A stretch of 64,000 bases of DNA, from the NCBI GenBank assembly GCA_009780765.1, contig WQZK01000001.1:8195-72194 (forward strand), read 5' to 3'. The DNA comes from Defluviitaleaceae bacterium. Its GTDB lineage: Bacteria > Bacillota > Clostridia > Lachnospirales > UBA5962. A program made the position numbers and the translations under genes. Below are positions 26,694-34,551 of this stretch, one piece after another. Within the stretch, counting starts at the first letter, position 1; every line of letters begins with the position of its first letter. The notes beneath the pieces were generated by a model, which worked only from the letters and a program-made list of their open reading frames with translations, did not search any database and was not told the DNA's origin.

Positions 26694-27153
26694 CGAAAGC
26701 GAAAAAATACAGAAAATGGGAAACGAGATTAAATCTATCAAAAGAAAAACAGCAAGAGAGTATGCTTTTGCACTTGTTTACGAAAAGTTAATTTCGGGCG
26801 AAAGAAATGAGTTTAGTAAATCGGTAGCCAAAGAAAAACTAGAAGGGCAAGCCGATTTTTTTGATACGCTTTTAAGCACCGTTGATAATAATTTTGATTT
26901 TTTACAAAAAACCATTGCCGAATTTTCAACAGGTTTTAAGTTAGAGCGGATTTATAAAGTAGATTTAGCACTTTTACTTTTGGCAGTTGGCGAGATTTTG
27001 TTTTTAGATGATATTCCCGACTTGGTGGCTCTTAACGAAGCATTAGAGCTAGCAAAGATGTATTCAAGCGAAAAATCCTCAAAATTTATTCATGGTGTGT
27101 TATCAAGCGTTATAGACAAAAAAGAGGAGTTATTAGAGAATTATAAAGTATGA
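26686..27153 (+). CDS. nusB: Transcription antitermination factor NusB
   Basis: The 155-aa protein binds boxA RNA with NusE during rRNA antitermination. Family features are the RKTAREYAFALVYE start of the fold near residues 20-33 (R..ARE.A...LY), LERIYKVDLALLLLAVGEILF, and PDLVALNEALELAKMYSSEKSSKFIHGVLSSV at the C-terminus. The first ~18 residues are an extra lysine-rich tail. It overlaps asp23 and is 4 nt from folD. Confidence 0.95.
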   Translation: MNNESEKIQKMGNEIKSIKRKTAREYAFALVYEKLISGERNEFSKSVAKEKLEGQADFFDTLLSTVDNNFDFLQKTIAEFSTGFKLERIYKVDLALLLLAVGEILFLDDIPDLVALNEALELAKMYSSEKSSKFIHGVLSSVIDKKEELLENYKV

Positions 27154-27992
27154 ATACAGTAATTATAGACGGCAAGGCGATTGCCCAAAAAATTAAAGAG
27201 GAAGTTGCTACTAAAGCAAAGGAATTTATTAGAAAAAAAGCTAGGAGGGTTTGTCTTGCTGTTGTTTTGGTTGGCAATAATCCTGCTAGCGAGGTTTATG
27301 TTAAAAATAAAGTTATGGCGTGTAGCGAGAGTAGCATAAAATCGGTAGAATATAAACTAGATAAGAAGGTTAATAAAAATGACCTTTTATTGCTTATAGA
27401 AAAGTTGAATAGCGATAGTAGCGTAGACGGAATTTTGATTCAGTTGCCACTACCGAAACACTTAAATGAACAAGAAATTCTGCAAGCGGTAAATTCTAAT
27501 AAAGATGTCGATGGTTTTACTATGATAAATTCTAGCAAGCTAGCATTAGGTTTAGATTGTCTAGCACCTTGTACGCCAAGCGGTTGTGTAGAGCTAATAA
27601 AATCAACGGGTCAATCAATTGAAGGCAAGCATGCTGTTATAGTGGGGCGGAGTAACATAGTAGGTAAACCACTAGTACAGATGTTGCTGGCTGAAAACGC
27701 TACTGTTACGGTTTGTCATTCTCTCACAAATGATTTAGCTTATCATACTAGGCAAGCTGACATTTTAATTGTTGCAATAGGTAAAAAAGAATTTATTACA
27801 GGCGATATGATTAAGTTTGGCGCAACTGTTATAGATGTGGGGATAAATCGCTTTGAAGGTAAATTATACGGCGATGTGGAGTTTGATGGGGCGAGTAAAG
27901 TAGCAGGGCATATTACACCAGTACCCGGTGGAGTAGGACCGATGACTATTGCTATGTTATTAAAAAATACGCTAAAAGCTACAAAGTTATAA
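27150..27992 (+). CDS. folD: Bifunctional methylenetetrahydrofolate dehydrogenase/cyclohydrolase
   Basis: The 280-aa enzyme interconverts 5,10-methylene-, methenyl- and 10-formyl-tetrahydrofolate. Motifs: VGNNPASEVYVKNKVMAC with the catalytic tyrosine and lysine, GILIQLPLPKHL, DVDGF, PCTPSGCVELI, VVGRSNIVGKPL-type NADP loop, and HITPVPGGVGPMTIAMLL. It overlaps nusB and xseA starts/stops closely (TAATG with xseA). Confidence 0.97.
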   Translation: MNTVIIDGKAIAQKIKEEVATKAKEFIRKKARRVCLAVVLVGNNPASEVYVKNKVMACSESSIKSVEYKLDKKVNKNDLLLLIEKLNSDSSVDGILIQLPLPKHLNEQEILQAVNSNKDVDGFTMINSSKLALGLDCLAPCTPSGCVELIKSTGQSIEGKHAVIVGRSNIVGKPLVQMLLAENATVTVCHSLTNDLAYHTRQADILIVAIGKKEFITGDMIKFGATVIDVGINRFEGKLYGDVEFDGASKVAGHITPVPGGVGPMTIAMLLKNTLKATKL

Positions 27993-29164
27993 TGAATAAA
28001 AAACGCATATTATCTGTGTCAGAGCTTACAAACTATATAAAAGGTGTTTTTGATGACGAACTTATTCTTCATAGTGTAGTTGTAGTGGGAGAAATTGAGG
28101 AGTTTAAGCAAGTTGGAACTAATACTTTTTTTACTATAAAAGACGAACATAGTAGGTTGTCGTGTTCGCTTTTTTCTTGCTATGAGGATATTCCTCTCGG
28201 TACTAAAGTAGAGATAACAGGAGCTGTCAATTTTTGGGCGAAAAATTCTAAAATTAGTTTTGTAGCTAGAGAAATTAAAAAAGTAGGCGAGGGGGAAGAG
28301 GCATTAGCTTTATTAAAGCTAAAAGCGACACTTCAATTAGAGGGGGTTTTTAGTAATAAAAAACAACTCCCAAAATTTATAAATCGAGTATTACTTATTA
28401 CTAGTGATGCGGGGGCAGTTAGGCACGATTTTACCGAGATTTTATTTAATAGCAAGGCTAAAGTGGATGTAAAATTTTATCCTGTTAGAGTGCAAGGTGA
28501 CGAGGCCGTGGCAGATATTATTAAAGCATTAGATGTTGTTAATAATAATGATATTGCAGATGTAGTAGTTGTTATGCGTGGCGGAGGCTCGGCGGGGGAT
28601 TTATCGGTTTTTAACAGCGAGGGTATTGCTAGAGCAGTTAGTAGCTGTAGGGTGTTTACAATTTCGGCTGTTGGGCACGAAACAGATACAACGCTATGCG
28701 ATTACGCTAGTGATCTTAGAATGCCAACGCCGAGTGCTTCGGCAAGTTTTGTGGCGGAAAAATTACTTAGTGTATATAATAAAGTAGTTACTTTAGGTTT
28801 ATTGCTTGCGGAAAATTTAGATAAGCTGTATAATGCTAATTACGCAAGGGCGATGTTAGCCAGCTTTTCAGTTGAGAGATTTGCTGGTGATAGAATTACA
28901 TTAGCAACAGCTAATACAAAAATGCTTAGTGCGAGACTTAACTTTGCTGTAGATAACTTACTTCAGGAAAAAGAAATGTTATTAGCTTCGTTATCAGTAA
29001 AGTTAGATAGTGCTAGCCCGCTAAAAATGCTTTCTAAAGGTTACGCTAGGATAGAAAAAGATAAAAAAGCCGTAGTAAGTGCCAAATATCTAAAGCTGGG
29101 CGATAACATAAATATTTTTTACTCTGATGGTAAAGTCGGGGCGAAAGTTATGGAAAAGGATTAA
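27992..29164 (+). CDS. xseA: Exodeoxyribonuclease VII large subunit
   Basis: The 390-aa subunit of ExoVII. An N-terminal OB fold (SELTNYIKGVFDDE, TFFTIKDEHSRLSCSLF) is followed by the catalytic domain with ITSDAGAVRHDF, GDEAVADIIKAL, VMRGGGSAGDLSVFN and SAVGHETDTTLCDYASDLRMPTPSASA. The coiled-coil region is shorter than in E. coli, and the protein ends with KGYARIEKD. The stop is followed after 3 nt by a copy of the TTG-leader element that separates it from xseB. Confidence 0.96.
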   Translation: MNKKRILSVSELTNYIKGVFDDELILHSVVVVGEIEEFKQVGTNTFFTIKDEHSRLSCSLFSCYEDIPLGTKVEITGAVNFWAKNSKISFVAREIKKVGEGEEALALLKLKATLQLEGVFSNKKQLPKFINRVLLITSDAGAVRHDFTEILFNSKAKVDVKFYPVRVQGDEAVADIIKALDVVNNNDIADVVVVMRGGGSAGDLSVFNSEGIARAVSSCRVFTISAVGHETDTTLCDYASDLRMPTPSASASFVAEKLLSVYNKVVTLGLLLAENLDKLYNANYARAMLASFSVERFAGDRITLATANTKMLSARLNFAVDNLLQEKEMLLASLSVKLDSASPLKMLSKGYARIEKDKKAVVSAKYLKLGDNINIFYSDGKVGAKVMEKD

Positions 29165-29167
29165 GGC

Positions 29168-29235
29168 TTGAAAAAGTTTTGGTTAAAATTGCGATAGTTG
29201 ATTTTTTTAGCAATTTTTATGCAAATAGTTTTCGG
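29168..29235 (+). repeat. 68-nt TTG-leader hairpin element, copy 3 (xseA-xseB junction)
   Basis: It starts 3 nt after the xseA stop with a nine-codon mini-ORF (MKKFWLKLR). Stem TAAAATTGC (29184-29192) pairs with GCAATTTTTA (29210-29219), and the outer GAAAA pairs with TTTTC. It ends in AGTTTTCGG, 12 nt before the xseB ATG. No SD lies before xseB. In most bacteria xseA and xseB overlap or nearly touch, so this insertion between them is notable. Confidence 0.6.
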
Positions 29236-29247
29236 GCAACAAAAAAT

Positions 29248-29454
29248 ATGAGTTTTGAAAAAAAATTAACCTCGCTAGAGGATTTAGTAAAAAAATTAGA
29301 AAATAAAAATCTTCCATTAGAGGAAGGAATTGCTTTTTTCGAAGAAGGGCTTTCTTTAACAAAGGAATGTCTAAGTTCTCTACATATTGCGAAAAATAGA
29401 ATTAGTGTTATAAAAGAGGAAATGGGTAAGCTAATTGAAGAACCGTTAAATTAA
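29248..29454 (+). CDS. xseB: Exodeoxyribonuclease VII small subunit
   Basis: The 68-aa subunit starts MSFEKKLTSLEDLVKKLENK and continues LPLEEGIAFFEEGLSLTKECLSSL, the standard XseB helical hairpin. The ATG at 29248 is chosen because family homology begins there; the frame is open further upstream (to 29179), but that part is the leader hairpin. It has no Shine-Dalgarno of its own. It lies directly upstream of ispA, as in many bacteria. Confidence 0.93.
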   Translation: MSFEKKLTSLEDLVKKLENKNLPLEEGIAFFEEGLSLTKECLSSLHIAKNRISVIKEEMGKLIEEPLN

Positions 29455-29457
29455 CTA

Positions 29458-30318
29458 ATGAATTTTCAAAAATTATATGATCAAAAGGTTGAGAATTTTG
29501 AAACTCAACTAAGGCGAGTTTTCGCAGATGTTAAAGATGTTCCGGAGCTACTTTATAAAGCTATGGAATATAGTTTAATAAACGGCGGTAAAAGATTGCG
29601 TCCTATATTACTTCTTGAGACTTATAAAATGTTTGCAGGCGAGCCTAACGAAAATATTATAAAGTTTGCTGTTGCTATAGAATGTATTCATATTTATAGC
29701 TTAATTCACGATGACTTGCCCAGTATGGATGATGATGATTTTAGGCGAGGTAAGCCAACTAACCACAAACTCTTTGGCGAGGGTGTTGCGATTTTGGCGG
29801 GCGATGCGTTACTTAATCTAGCGTATGAACTGATTATTGAAGCCTCGCTTGCTAGTGAAGATTATAAAAAGTATCTAAAGGCTAGTAATTATATAGCTAA
29901 AAGTATGGGGGCTAGAGGATTGATTGCGGGGCAAGTTATAGATATAAAGGCGGGCGACACGATTTCTGGCGATACTTTAAAGTTTGTGGTTAGGCATAAA
30001 ACAGGTAATTTAATTATAGCTCCGTGTGCTAGTGGTGCGATTTTAGGTGGAGCTAGCATAGAGGAAATAGAGCATATGGTAAATTTTGCCGACTACTTTA
30101 GTTATGCTTTTCAAATCAGAGATGATGTGTTAGATTACAACGACAAAGGCAAAAAAGATAATAACACTTCATTTGTAAACATATACGGAAAAAGTAGAGC
30201 CACGCAAACTCTAGGTGATAGTACGCAAAGAGCAATAAAAGTATTGAAACAATTAGAGGGTAAAAATACTAACTTTTTTAAGGATTTAGCACTAAAGTTT
30301 GCACTTAGAAAGCAATAG
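29458..30318 (+). CDS. ispA: Polyprenyl synthetase (farnesyl diphosphate synthase type)
   Basis: The 286-aa E-isoprenyl diphosphate synthase condenses IPP with allylic diphosphates. The first aspartate-rich motif is DDLPSMDDDDFRRGKPTNH, the second is RDDVLDYNDKGKKDNN. GGKRLRPILLLE is the IPP-binding block. The residues before the first motif (IECIHIYSLIH) with aromatic Y fit short-chain products. It forms the usual xseB-ispA-dxs order. The C-terminus appears slightly shorter than usual. Confidence 0.93.
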   Translation: MNFQKLYDQKVENFETQLRRVFADVKDVPELLYKAMEYSLINGGKRLRPILLLETYKMFAGEPNENIIKFAVAIECIHIYSLIHDDLPSMDDDDFRRGKPTNHKLFGEGVAILAGDALLNLAYELIIEASLASEDYKKYLKASNYIAKSMGARGLIAGQVIDIKAGDTISGDTLKFVVRHKTGNLIIAPCASGAILGGASIEEIEHMVNFADYFSYAFQIRDDVLDYNDKGKKDNNTSFVNIYGKSRATQTLGDSTQRAIKVLKQLEGKNTNFFKDLALKFALRKQ

Positions 30319-30365
30319 AAGTTAAAATAAATAATAGCTAAACGATAAATAAAACTGCTAAATTA

Positions 30366-30390
30366 TAGGGGCGGTTAATGTCCGCCTCTA
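30366..30390. repeat. Short GC-rich hairpin repeat between ispA and dxs
   Basis: TAGGGGCGG (30366-30374) pairs with CCGCCTCTA (30382-30390) with a single G-U pair across a 7-nt loop. The GGGGCGG...CCGCC core resembles small intergenic repeats scattered in several Firmicute genomes; only one copy was seen here. It may act as a weak terminator. Confidence 0.4.
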
Positions 30391-30430
30391 CAATTCAGTT
30401 GGTTTTAATTTTCATAGATTTTTAATCTTA

Positions 30431-32290
30431 ATGGATTACAAATACTTACATAAAATCAGCTTGCCAAGCGAGTTGAAAAAATTAACTCTAGAGCAAAAAA
30501 AGGAATATGCTTTAGAACTGCGGGCATATATAACGCAAACCTCTATAAAGTCTGGAGGACATTTGGCGTCGAGTTTGGGTGCAGTCGAGATTGCTATTGC
30601 ACTTCACAGTGTTTTAAATTCTCCACAAGATAAAATTCTATGGGATGTTGGTCACCAAGCGTATGCTCATAAAATGATGACGGGCAGAGTAGAAGGTTTT
30701 GAGAATTTACGAACGGATGAAGGAATATCAGGATTTCCAAAGCCGAGTGAAAGTGAGCATGACGCTTTTATAGCGGGGCATGCTTCTAATGCGTTATCGG
30801 TTGCGGTTGGGCTAGCAAGGGCAAGTAGGTTACAAAATGAAAACCGCATGATCGTTTGCGTCGTTGGTGATGGGGCATTAACAGGCGGTTTAACATTGGA
30901 GGCACTTAATGATTTGGGTGCCAGTAACGAAAAAGTTATTATCATACTAAACGATAACGATATGAGTATATCAAAAAATGTCGGCGGTATGAGTAAATAT
31001 TTTACTAAGTTAAGGATTGCTCCTAGTTACCTAAATTTTAAACAAAAAACTCGTCGTGTTGTATCAGCGATACCATTTATTGGGCATGGCTTATTTAAGT
31101 TCTTAGACAAAATCAGACGAATTTTTAGTACGCTTGTCGGCACAAATAAAATGTTCGAGCAGTTGGGGATTAGATATTACGGTCCTTATGATGGGCATGA
31201 TTTGGGCAATCTTACAAAAATGATTTCTCAAGCAACTAGCATAAACGGACCAGTGTTACTACATGTAATTACTAAAAAAGGTAAAGGTTTTGAAGATGCT
31301 GAAAATAATCCGAGTGCATATCACGGGTTAGCACCGTTAGGTGAAAAAAGTGAACAAAAATTTTCGGATATAGTAGGAGAAACGCTCTGTGAATTAGCAA
31401 AAAACAACGATAAGATTTGTGCCATTACGGCGGCTATGGCGCAAGGTACAGGTTTAGAGAGCTTTGGTGAGGCATATAATGATAGATTTTTTGATGTTGG
31501 TATAGCAGAGGGTCACGCTGTAACACTAGCAGGCGGTTTAGCTAAAGGCGGGCTAAAGCCGTTTGTATGTCTATATAGTTCGTTTTTGCAAAGAGGCTAC
31601 GACCAAATTATTCATGATGTTGCTATAGATAATCTACCGGTAATCTTTCTAATAGATAGGGCAGGAGTTGTGGGTGCAGACGGAGTTACTCATCAAGGAG
31701 TATTTGATTTATCTTATCTATTTAGCATTCCTAACCTGACTGTGCTTAGCCCAAAGGACGGCGACGAGTTAAAAGCAATGATAGAGTTTGCGACGGAGTT
31801 TAATGCTCCGCTAGTAATAAGATACCCGAAATCATACGAGAAAAATTATGGTTTTGCAACAGAGTTTGAAGTTGGTAAGTGGGAATCATTTCCGTTTGTA
31901 GAAGGTTTTGGAGAGGATAGCCAAGAGAGAGATTGCGATTACAACAAATATATTTTAGCTGTAGGTAATCGTATGTTAAAACTAGCAACTGGAACAAAAG
32001 GTGCGTGTATTATAAATGCTAGAAGTGTAAAGCCGTTAGACAAAGAACTTTTAACAGAGATAGCAAAAGAAAATACTTTAATAATAACTCTAGAAGATAA
32101 TGCTCTAAATGGTGGTTTCGGCAATAGCGTACTAGTATTTTATAATAAAAACAATTTAATCAAACGAGGTATGCGTATCATAACATTAGGTTTATCAGAT
32201 AATTTTATTCACACTCACAATATAGATAAAGCTTTTGCTGATAATAATTTAACTAAAGAGTATCTACAGAATATAATAGATAAACATTAG
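30431..32290 (+). CDS. dxs: 1-deoxy-D-xylulose-5-phosphate synthase
   Basis: The 619-aa thiamine-diphosphate enzyme makes DXP from pyruvate and glyceraldehyde-3-P, the first step of the MEP isoprenoid pathway. The TPP/Mg motif is GDGALTGGLTLEALNDLG...NDNDMSI near residues 145-175. GHQAYAHKM, the YGPYDGHDL block, and DVGIAEGHAVTLAGGLAKGG with the catalytic glutamate follow. With ispA it shows that isoprenoid precursors come from the MEP route. Confidence 0.97.
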   Translation: MDYKYLHKISLPSELKKLTLEQKKEYALELRAYITQTSIKSGGHLASSLGAVEIAIALHSVLNSPQDKILWDVGHQAYAHKMMTGRVEGFENLRTDEGISGFPKPSESEHDAFIAGHASNALSVAVGLARASRLQNENRMIVCVVGDGALTGGLTLEALNDLGASNEKVIIILNDNDMSISKNVGGMSKYFTKLRIAPSYLNFKQKTRRVVSAIPFIGHGLFKFLDKIRRIFSTLVGTNKMFEQLGIRYYGPYDGHDLGNLTKMISQATSINGPVLLHVITKKGKGFEDAENNPSAYHGLAPLGEKSEQKFSDIVGETLCELAKNNDKICAITAAMAQGTGLESFGEAYNDRFFDVGIAEGHAVTLAGGLAKGGLKPFVCLYSSFLQRGYDQIIHDVAIDNLPVIFLIDRAGVVGADGVTHQGVFDLSYLFSIPNLTVLSPKDGDELKAMIEFATEFNAPLVIRYPKSYEKNYGFATEFEVGKWESFPFVEGFGEDSQERDCDYNKYILAVGNRMLKLATGTKGACIINARSVKPLDKELLTEIAKENTLIITLEDNALNGGFGNSVLVFYNKNNLIKRGMRIITLGLSDNFIHTHNIDKAFADNNLTKEYLQNIIDKH

Positions 32291-32298
32291 GATAATTT

Positions 32299-33483
32299 AT
32301 GAATTACGAAAATAAAATAAATAAAACAGTACAAAATATACCGCCTAGCGGAATTAGAAAATTTTTCGATATAGCTTCTACTATAAAAGATGCTATATCA
32401 CTTGGAGTGGGAGAGCCGGATTTTATAACGCCAGATTATATTAGAGAAGCTGGAATAAAGTCTATTAAAGAAGGCAAAACAGCATATACTTCCAACCAAG
32501 GAGAGTATGCTTTGCGTGTTGCAATCAGCGACTATCTAGAAACTCGTTTTGAAGTAAGCTATCGTCCAGATACGGAAATTTTTATTACAGTTGGTGCCAG
32601 TGAAGCTATAGACTTATCACTTAGAGCAATTATAAATCCGGGTGAAGAAGTGCTTTTAACAGATCCTGGTTATGTTAGTTATGCTCCAAATATTACTCTT
32701 GTCGGAGGTGTTCCCAAACCTATAAAAACAATTTTCGAAAACAATTTTAAGTTAACTCCCGAGGCATTAGAAAAAGCGATTACTAAAAAAACAAAGGCGA
32801 TAATTTTGTCCTATCCTTGTAACCCAACGGGTGCTATAATGACTAAATCAGAGTTGCAAGTGCTTATTCCTATAATAAAAAAGCACGATTTATTAGTTAT
32901 AGCAGATGAGATTTATGCAGAATTAACATATTCCGGCATACATACCTCAGTGGCATCGCTGGAGGATATGAAAAACAGAACCATATATATAAGTGGATTT
33001 TCTAAAGCATTTGCTATGACGGGCTGGCGGATAGGTTATGTTGGTGCCCCTAAAGAGATTATGGACGCTATGGTTAAAATGCATCAATATACTATAATGA
33101 GTGCCCCTACAGTGGGTCAATATGCTGCTATTGCTGCTTTAGAAGAGGGCAAAAAAGAAGAATTTATCACAGTTAAAAAAATGCGGGATAGCTATAATGA
33201 GCGTCGTGTATTTGTAATTGATAGCTTTAATCGATTGGGATTAACCTGTAATTCGGCAGAAGGAGCCTTTTACGCTTTTCCATCTGTTAAAAGCACAGAC
33301 TTAACAGGCGATAATTTTGCTGAAAGATTACTTTTAACCCAAAAGGTGGCAGTAGTTCCTGGCAGTGGCTTTGGAGCCGAAGGCTTAAACTATATTCGTG
33401 CTTGTTATGCTACAAGTATGCAAAACCTAAAAACCGCTGTGCAAAAAGTTGAGAGTTTTTTATATGATTTGAAAAGATTGTAA
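32299..33483 (+). CDS. Class I/II PLP-dependent aminotransferase
   Basis: The 394-aa fold-type I aminotransferase has ISLGVGEPDFITPDYIREA near the N-terminus, YPCNPTGAIM, DEIYAELTYSG, and the PLP-lysine motif SGFSKAFAMTGWRIGYVGAP. The C-terminal VVPGSGFG...YIRACYATS carries the substrate-carboxylate arginine. It resembles the PatA/AspC-like subgroup. Amino-acid preference is not readable. It sits 8 nt after dxs in the same direction. Confidence 0.9.
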   Translation: MNYENKINKTVQNIPPSGIRKFFDIASTIKDAISLGVGEPDFITPDYIREAGIKSIKEGKTAYTSNQGEYALRVAISDYLETRFEVSYRPDTEIFITVGASEAIDLSLRAIINPGEEVLLTDPGYVSYAPNITLVGGVPKPIKTIFENNFKLTPEALEKAITKKTKAIILSYPCNPTGAIMTKSELQVLIPIIKKHDLLVIADEIYAELTYSGIHTSVASLEDMKNRTIYISGFSKAFAMTGWRIGYVGAPKEIMDAMVKMHQYTIMSAPTVGQYAAIAALEEGKKEEFITVKKMRDSYNERRVFVIDSFNRLGLTCNSAEGAFYAFPSVKSTDLTGDNFAERLLLTQKVAVVPGSGFGAEGLNYIRACYATSMQNLKTAVQKVESFLYDLKRL

Positions 33484-33497
33484 AATAGTTTTTTTAT

Positions 33498-33525
33498 TTG
33501 ACTTTTAAAATCAATATATTATAAT
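33498..33525 (+). promoter_or_regulatory. Promoter for the Bax inhibitor-like gene
   Basis: TTGACT (33498-33503), 16-nt spacer, TATAAT (33520-33525). A long hairpin TGTTGAG...CTCAACA follows, then GGAGGGAG (33600-33607) serving the TTG leader at 33611. This repeats the layout at 25711-25850: promoter, hairpin, SD, TTG mini-ORF. Confidence 0.8.
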
Positions 33526-33610
33526 GGTTTTGTTGAGCAAATAGAGTAATAAATTTTAATTAGTATAGCTTTTACTCAACAGGCATATAATTTTATTTTG
33601 GAGGGAGATC

Positions 33611-33678
33611 TTGAAAAACCTTCGGCATAACTAAGAAAGCGGATTGCTTTTAGAAGCCTTTATGCGAAGAATTTTCGG
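33611..33678 (+). repeat. 68-nt TTG-leader hairpin element, copy 4 (best stem)
   Basis: The mini-ORF TTG AAA AAC CTT CGG CAT AAC TAA (MKNLRHN) lies 3 nt after GGAGGGAG. GAAAA (33613-33617), CTTCG (33620-33624) and CATAA (33626-33630) pair with TTATG (33660-33664), CGAAG (33665-33669) and TTTTC (33672-33676), broken only by a 2x2 loop and one bulged G. The loop contains a small AAGC/GCTT hairpin. It ends in GAATTTTCGG, 13 nt before the ATG at 33692, which has no SD. Confidence 0.75.
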
Positions 33679-33691
33679 ACAGCAAAAAATT

Positions 33692-34459
33692 ATGATAACA
33701 GGAAATCCAGCTCTTGGGCGAATTTCTAGAATGAATGAAGGTGTAGCGGTAACAGAAACGGCTACTTATGGCGGCATTGCTAGAAAGAGTATATTTTTAG
33801 TGTTATTAACCTTTATTAGTGCGATTGCTTCTTTTATAGGTTTTAGCTTTATGGATATTTACGCTAATTTTAACCTAATAATAGGACTACTTATCGGTAG
33901 CGGTATACTTACATTTATATTAGGTTTTGTAGCAATACTTAATCCTAATGCCACAAAAATAGCAGGAAGTATTTATGCGGTATTGCAAGGTCTTACGATG
34001 GGCTTTACGGCACTTATGGTAACATATTGGGGTTTTGGTGGAGAGGTGTTTTCGGCACTACTTGCTACAATCGGTGTGTTTGGTATTATGATGATACTTT
34101 ACTCAACTGGAATAATTAGAGTTGGTAGTGGATTTAGAAAGTTTATGATTTCGGCTCTTATCGGCATGTTGTTTGTTAATTTAGTATTGTTTTTAATAGC
34201 ACTTATCGGCGGTATTGGTGGTAATATGTGGATGATGTTTTTTGGTAATGGTCCTTTAGCAATTGGTATAAATGTGGTTATGGTAATTTTAGCATCGCTT
34301 ATGATACTATTAGACCTAAATCGTATGACAATGATAGTACAGGCAGGACTAGATAAACGCTTTGAGTGGGTAGCTAGTTTTGGACTGCTTATAACACTAA
34401 TTTGGTTGTATATGGAGTTTTTACGATTATTTATAAGGATAGCCAGTAGAAGTAGATAA
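33692..34459 (+). CDS. Bax inhibitor-1/YccA-like membrane protein
   Basis: The 255-aa protein has seven predicted membrane helices. The N-terminus GNPALGRIS...ATYGGIARKSIFLVLLTF matches the BaxI_1-like entry (NPxLxR..., TYxGxxxK). The C-terminal LLDLNRMTMIVQAGLDKRFEWVASFGLLITLIWLYMEFLRLF contains the conserved D-x-N and WxxxxGLLxTLxWLYxE(F/I)LRL block. The family includes proton/calcium leak channels and stress proteins. The frame is open upstream to 33644, but that part is the leader hairpin. Confidence 0.88.
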   Translation: MITGNPALGRISRMNEGVAVTETATYGGIARKSIFLVLLTFISAIASFIGFSFMDIYANFNLIIGLLIGSGILTFILGFVAILNPNATKIAGSIYAVLQGLTMGFTALMVTYWGFGGEVFSALLATIGVFGIMMILYSTGIIRVGSGFRKFMISALIGMLFVNLVLFLIALIGGIGGNMWMMFFGNGPLAIGINVVMVILASLMILLDLNRMTMIVQAGLDKRFEWVASFGLLITLIWLYMEFLRLFIRIASRSR

Positions 34460-34475
34460 AAATGATAATATATAC

Positions 34476-34513
34476 AAAACATCCCTTGCTTGTTTTTAAG
34501 TGAGGGATGTTTT
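34476..34513. terminator. Bidirectional terminator between the Bax-inhibitor gene and the permease gene
   Basis: AAAACATCCCT (34476-34486) pairs perfectly with AGGGATGTTTT (34503-34513); A and T runs flank it on both sides, serving two converging genes. Confidence 0.9.
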
Positions 34514-34551
34514 ATGTTTTTTATGAAAGATATTTATGAAAGATAAAAGTA

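Noticed and set aside
29179..29250. N-terminal extension of XseB starting at 29179
   Set aside because: The added residues derive from the 68-nt leader hairpin and do not match the family; homology starts at the ATG at 29248.
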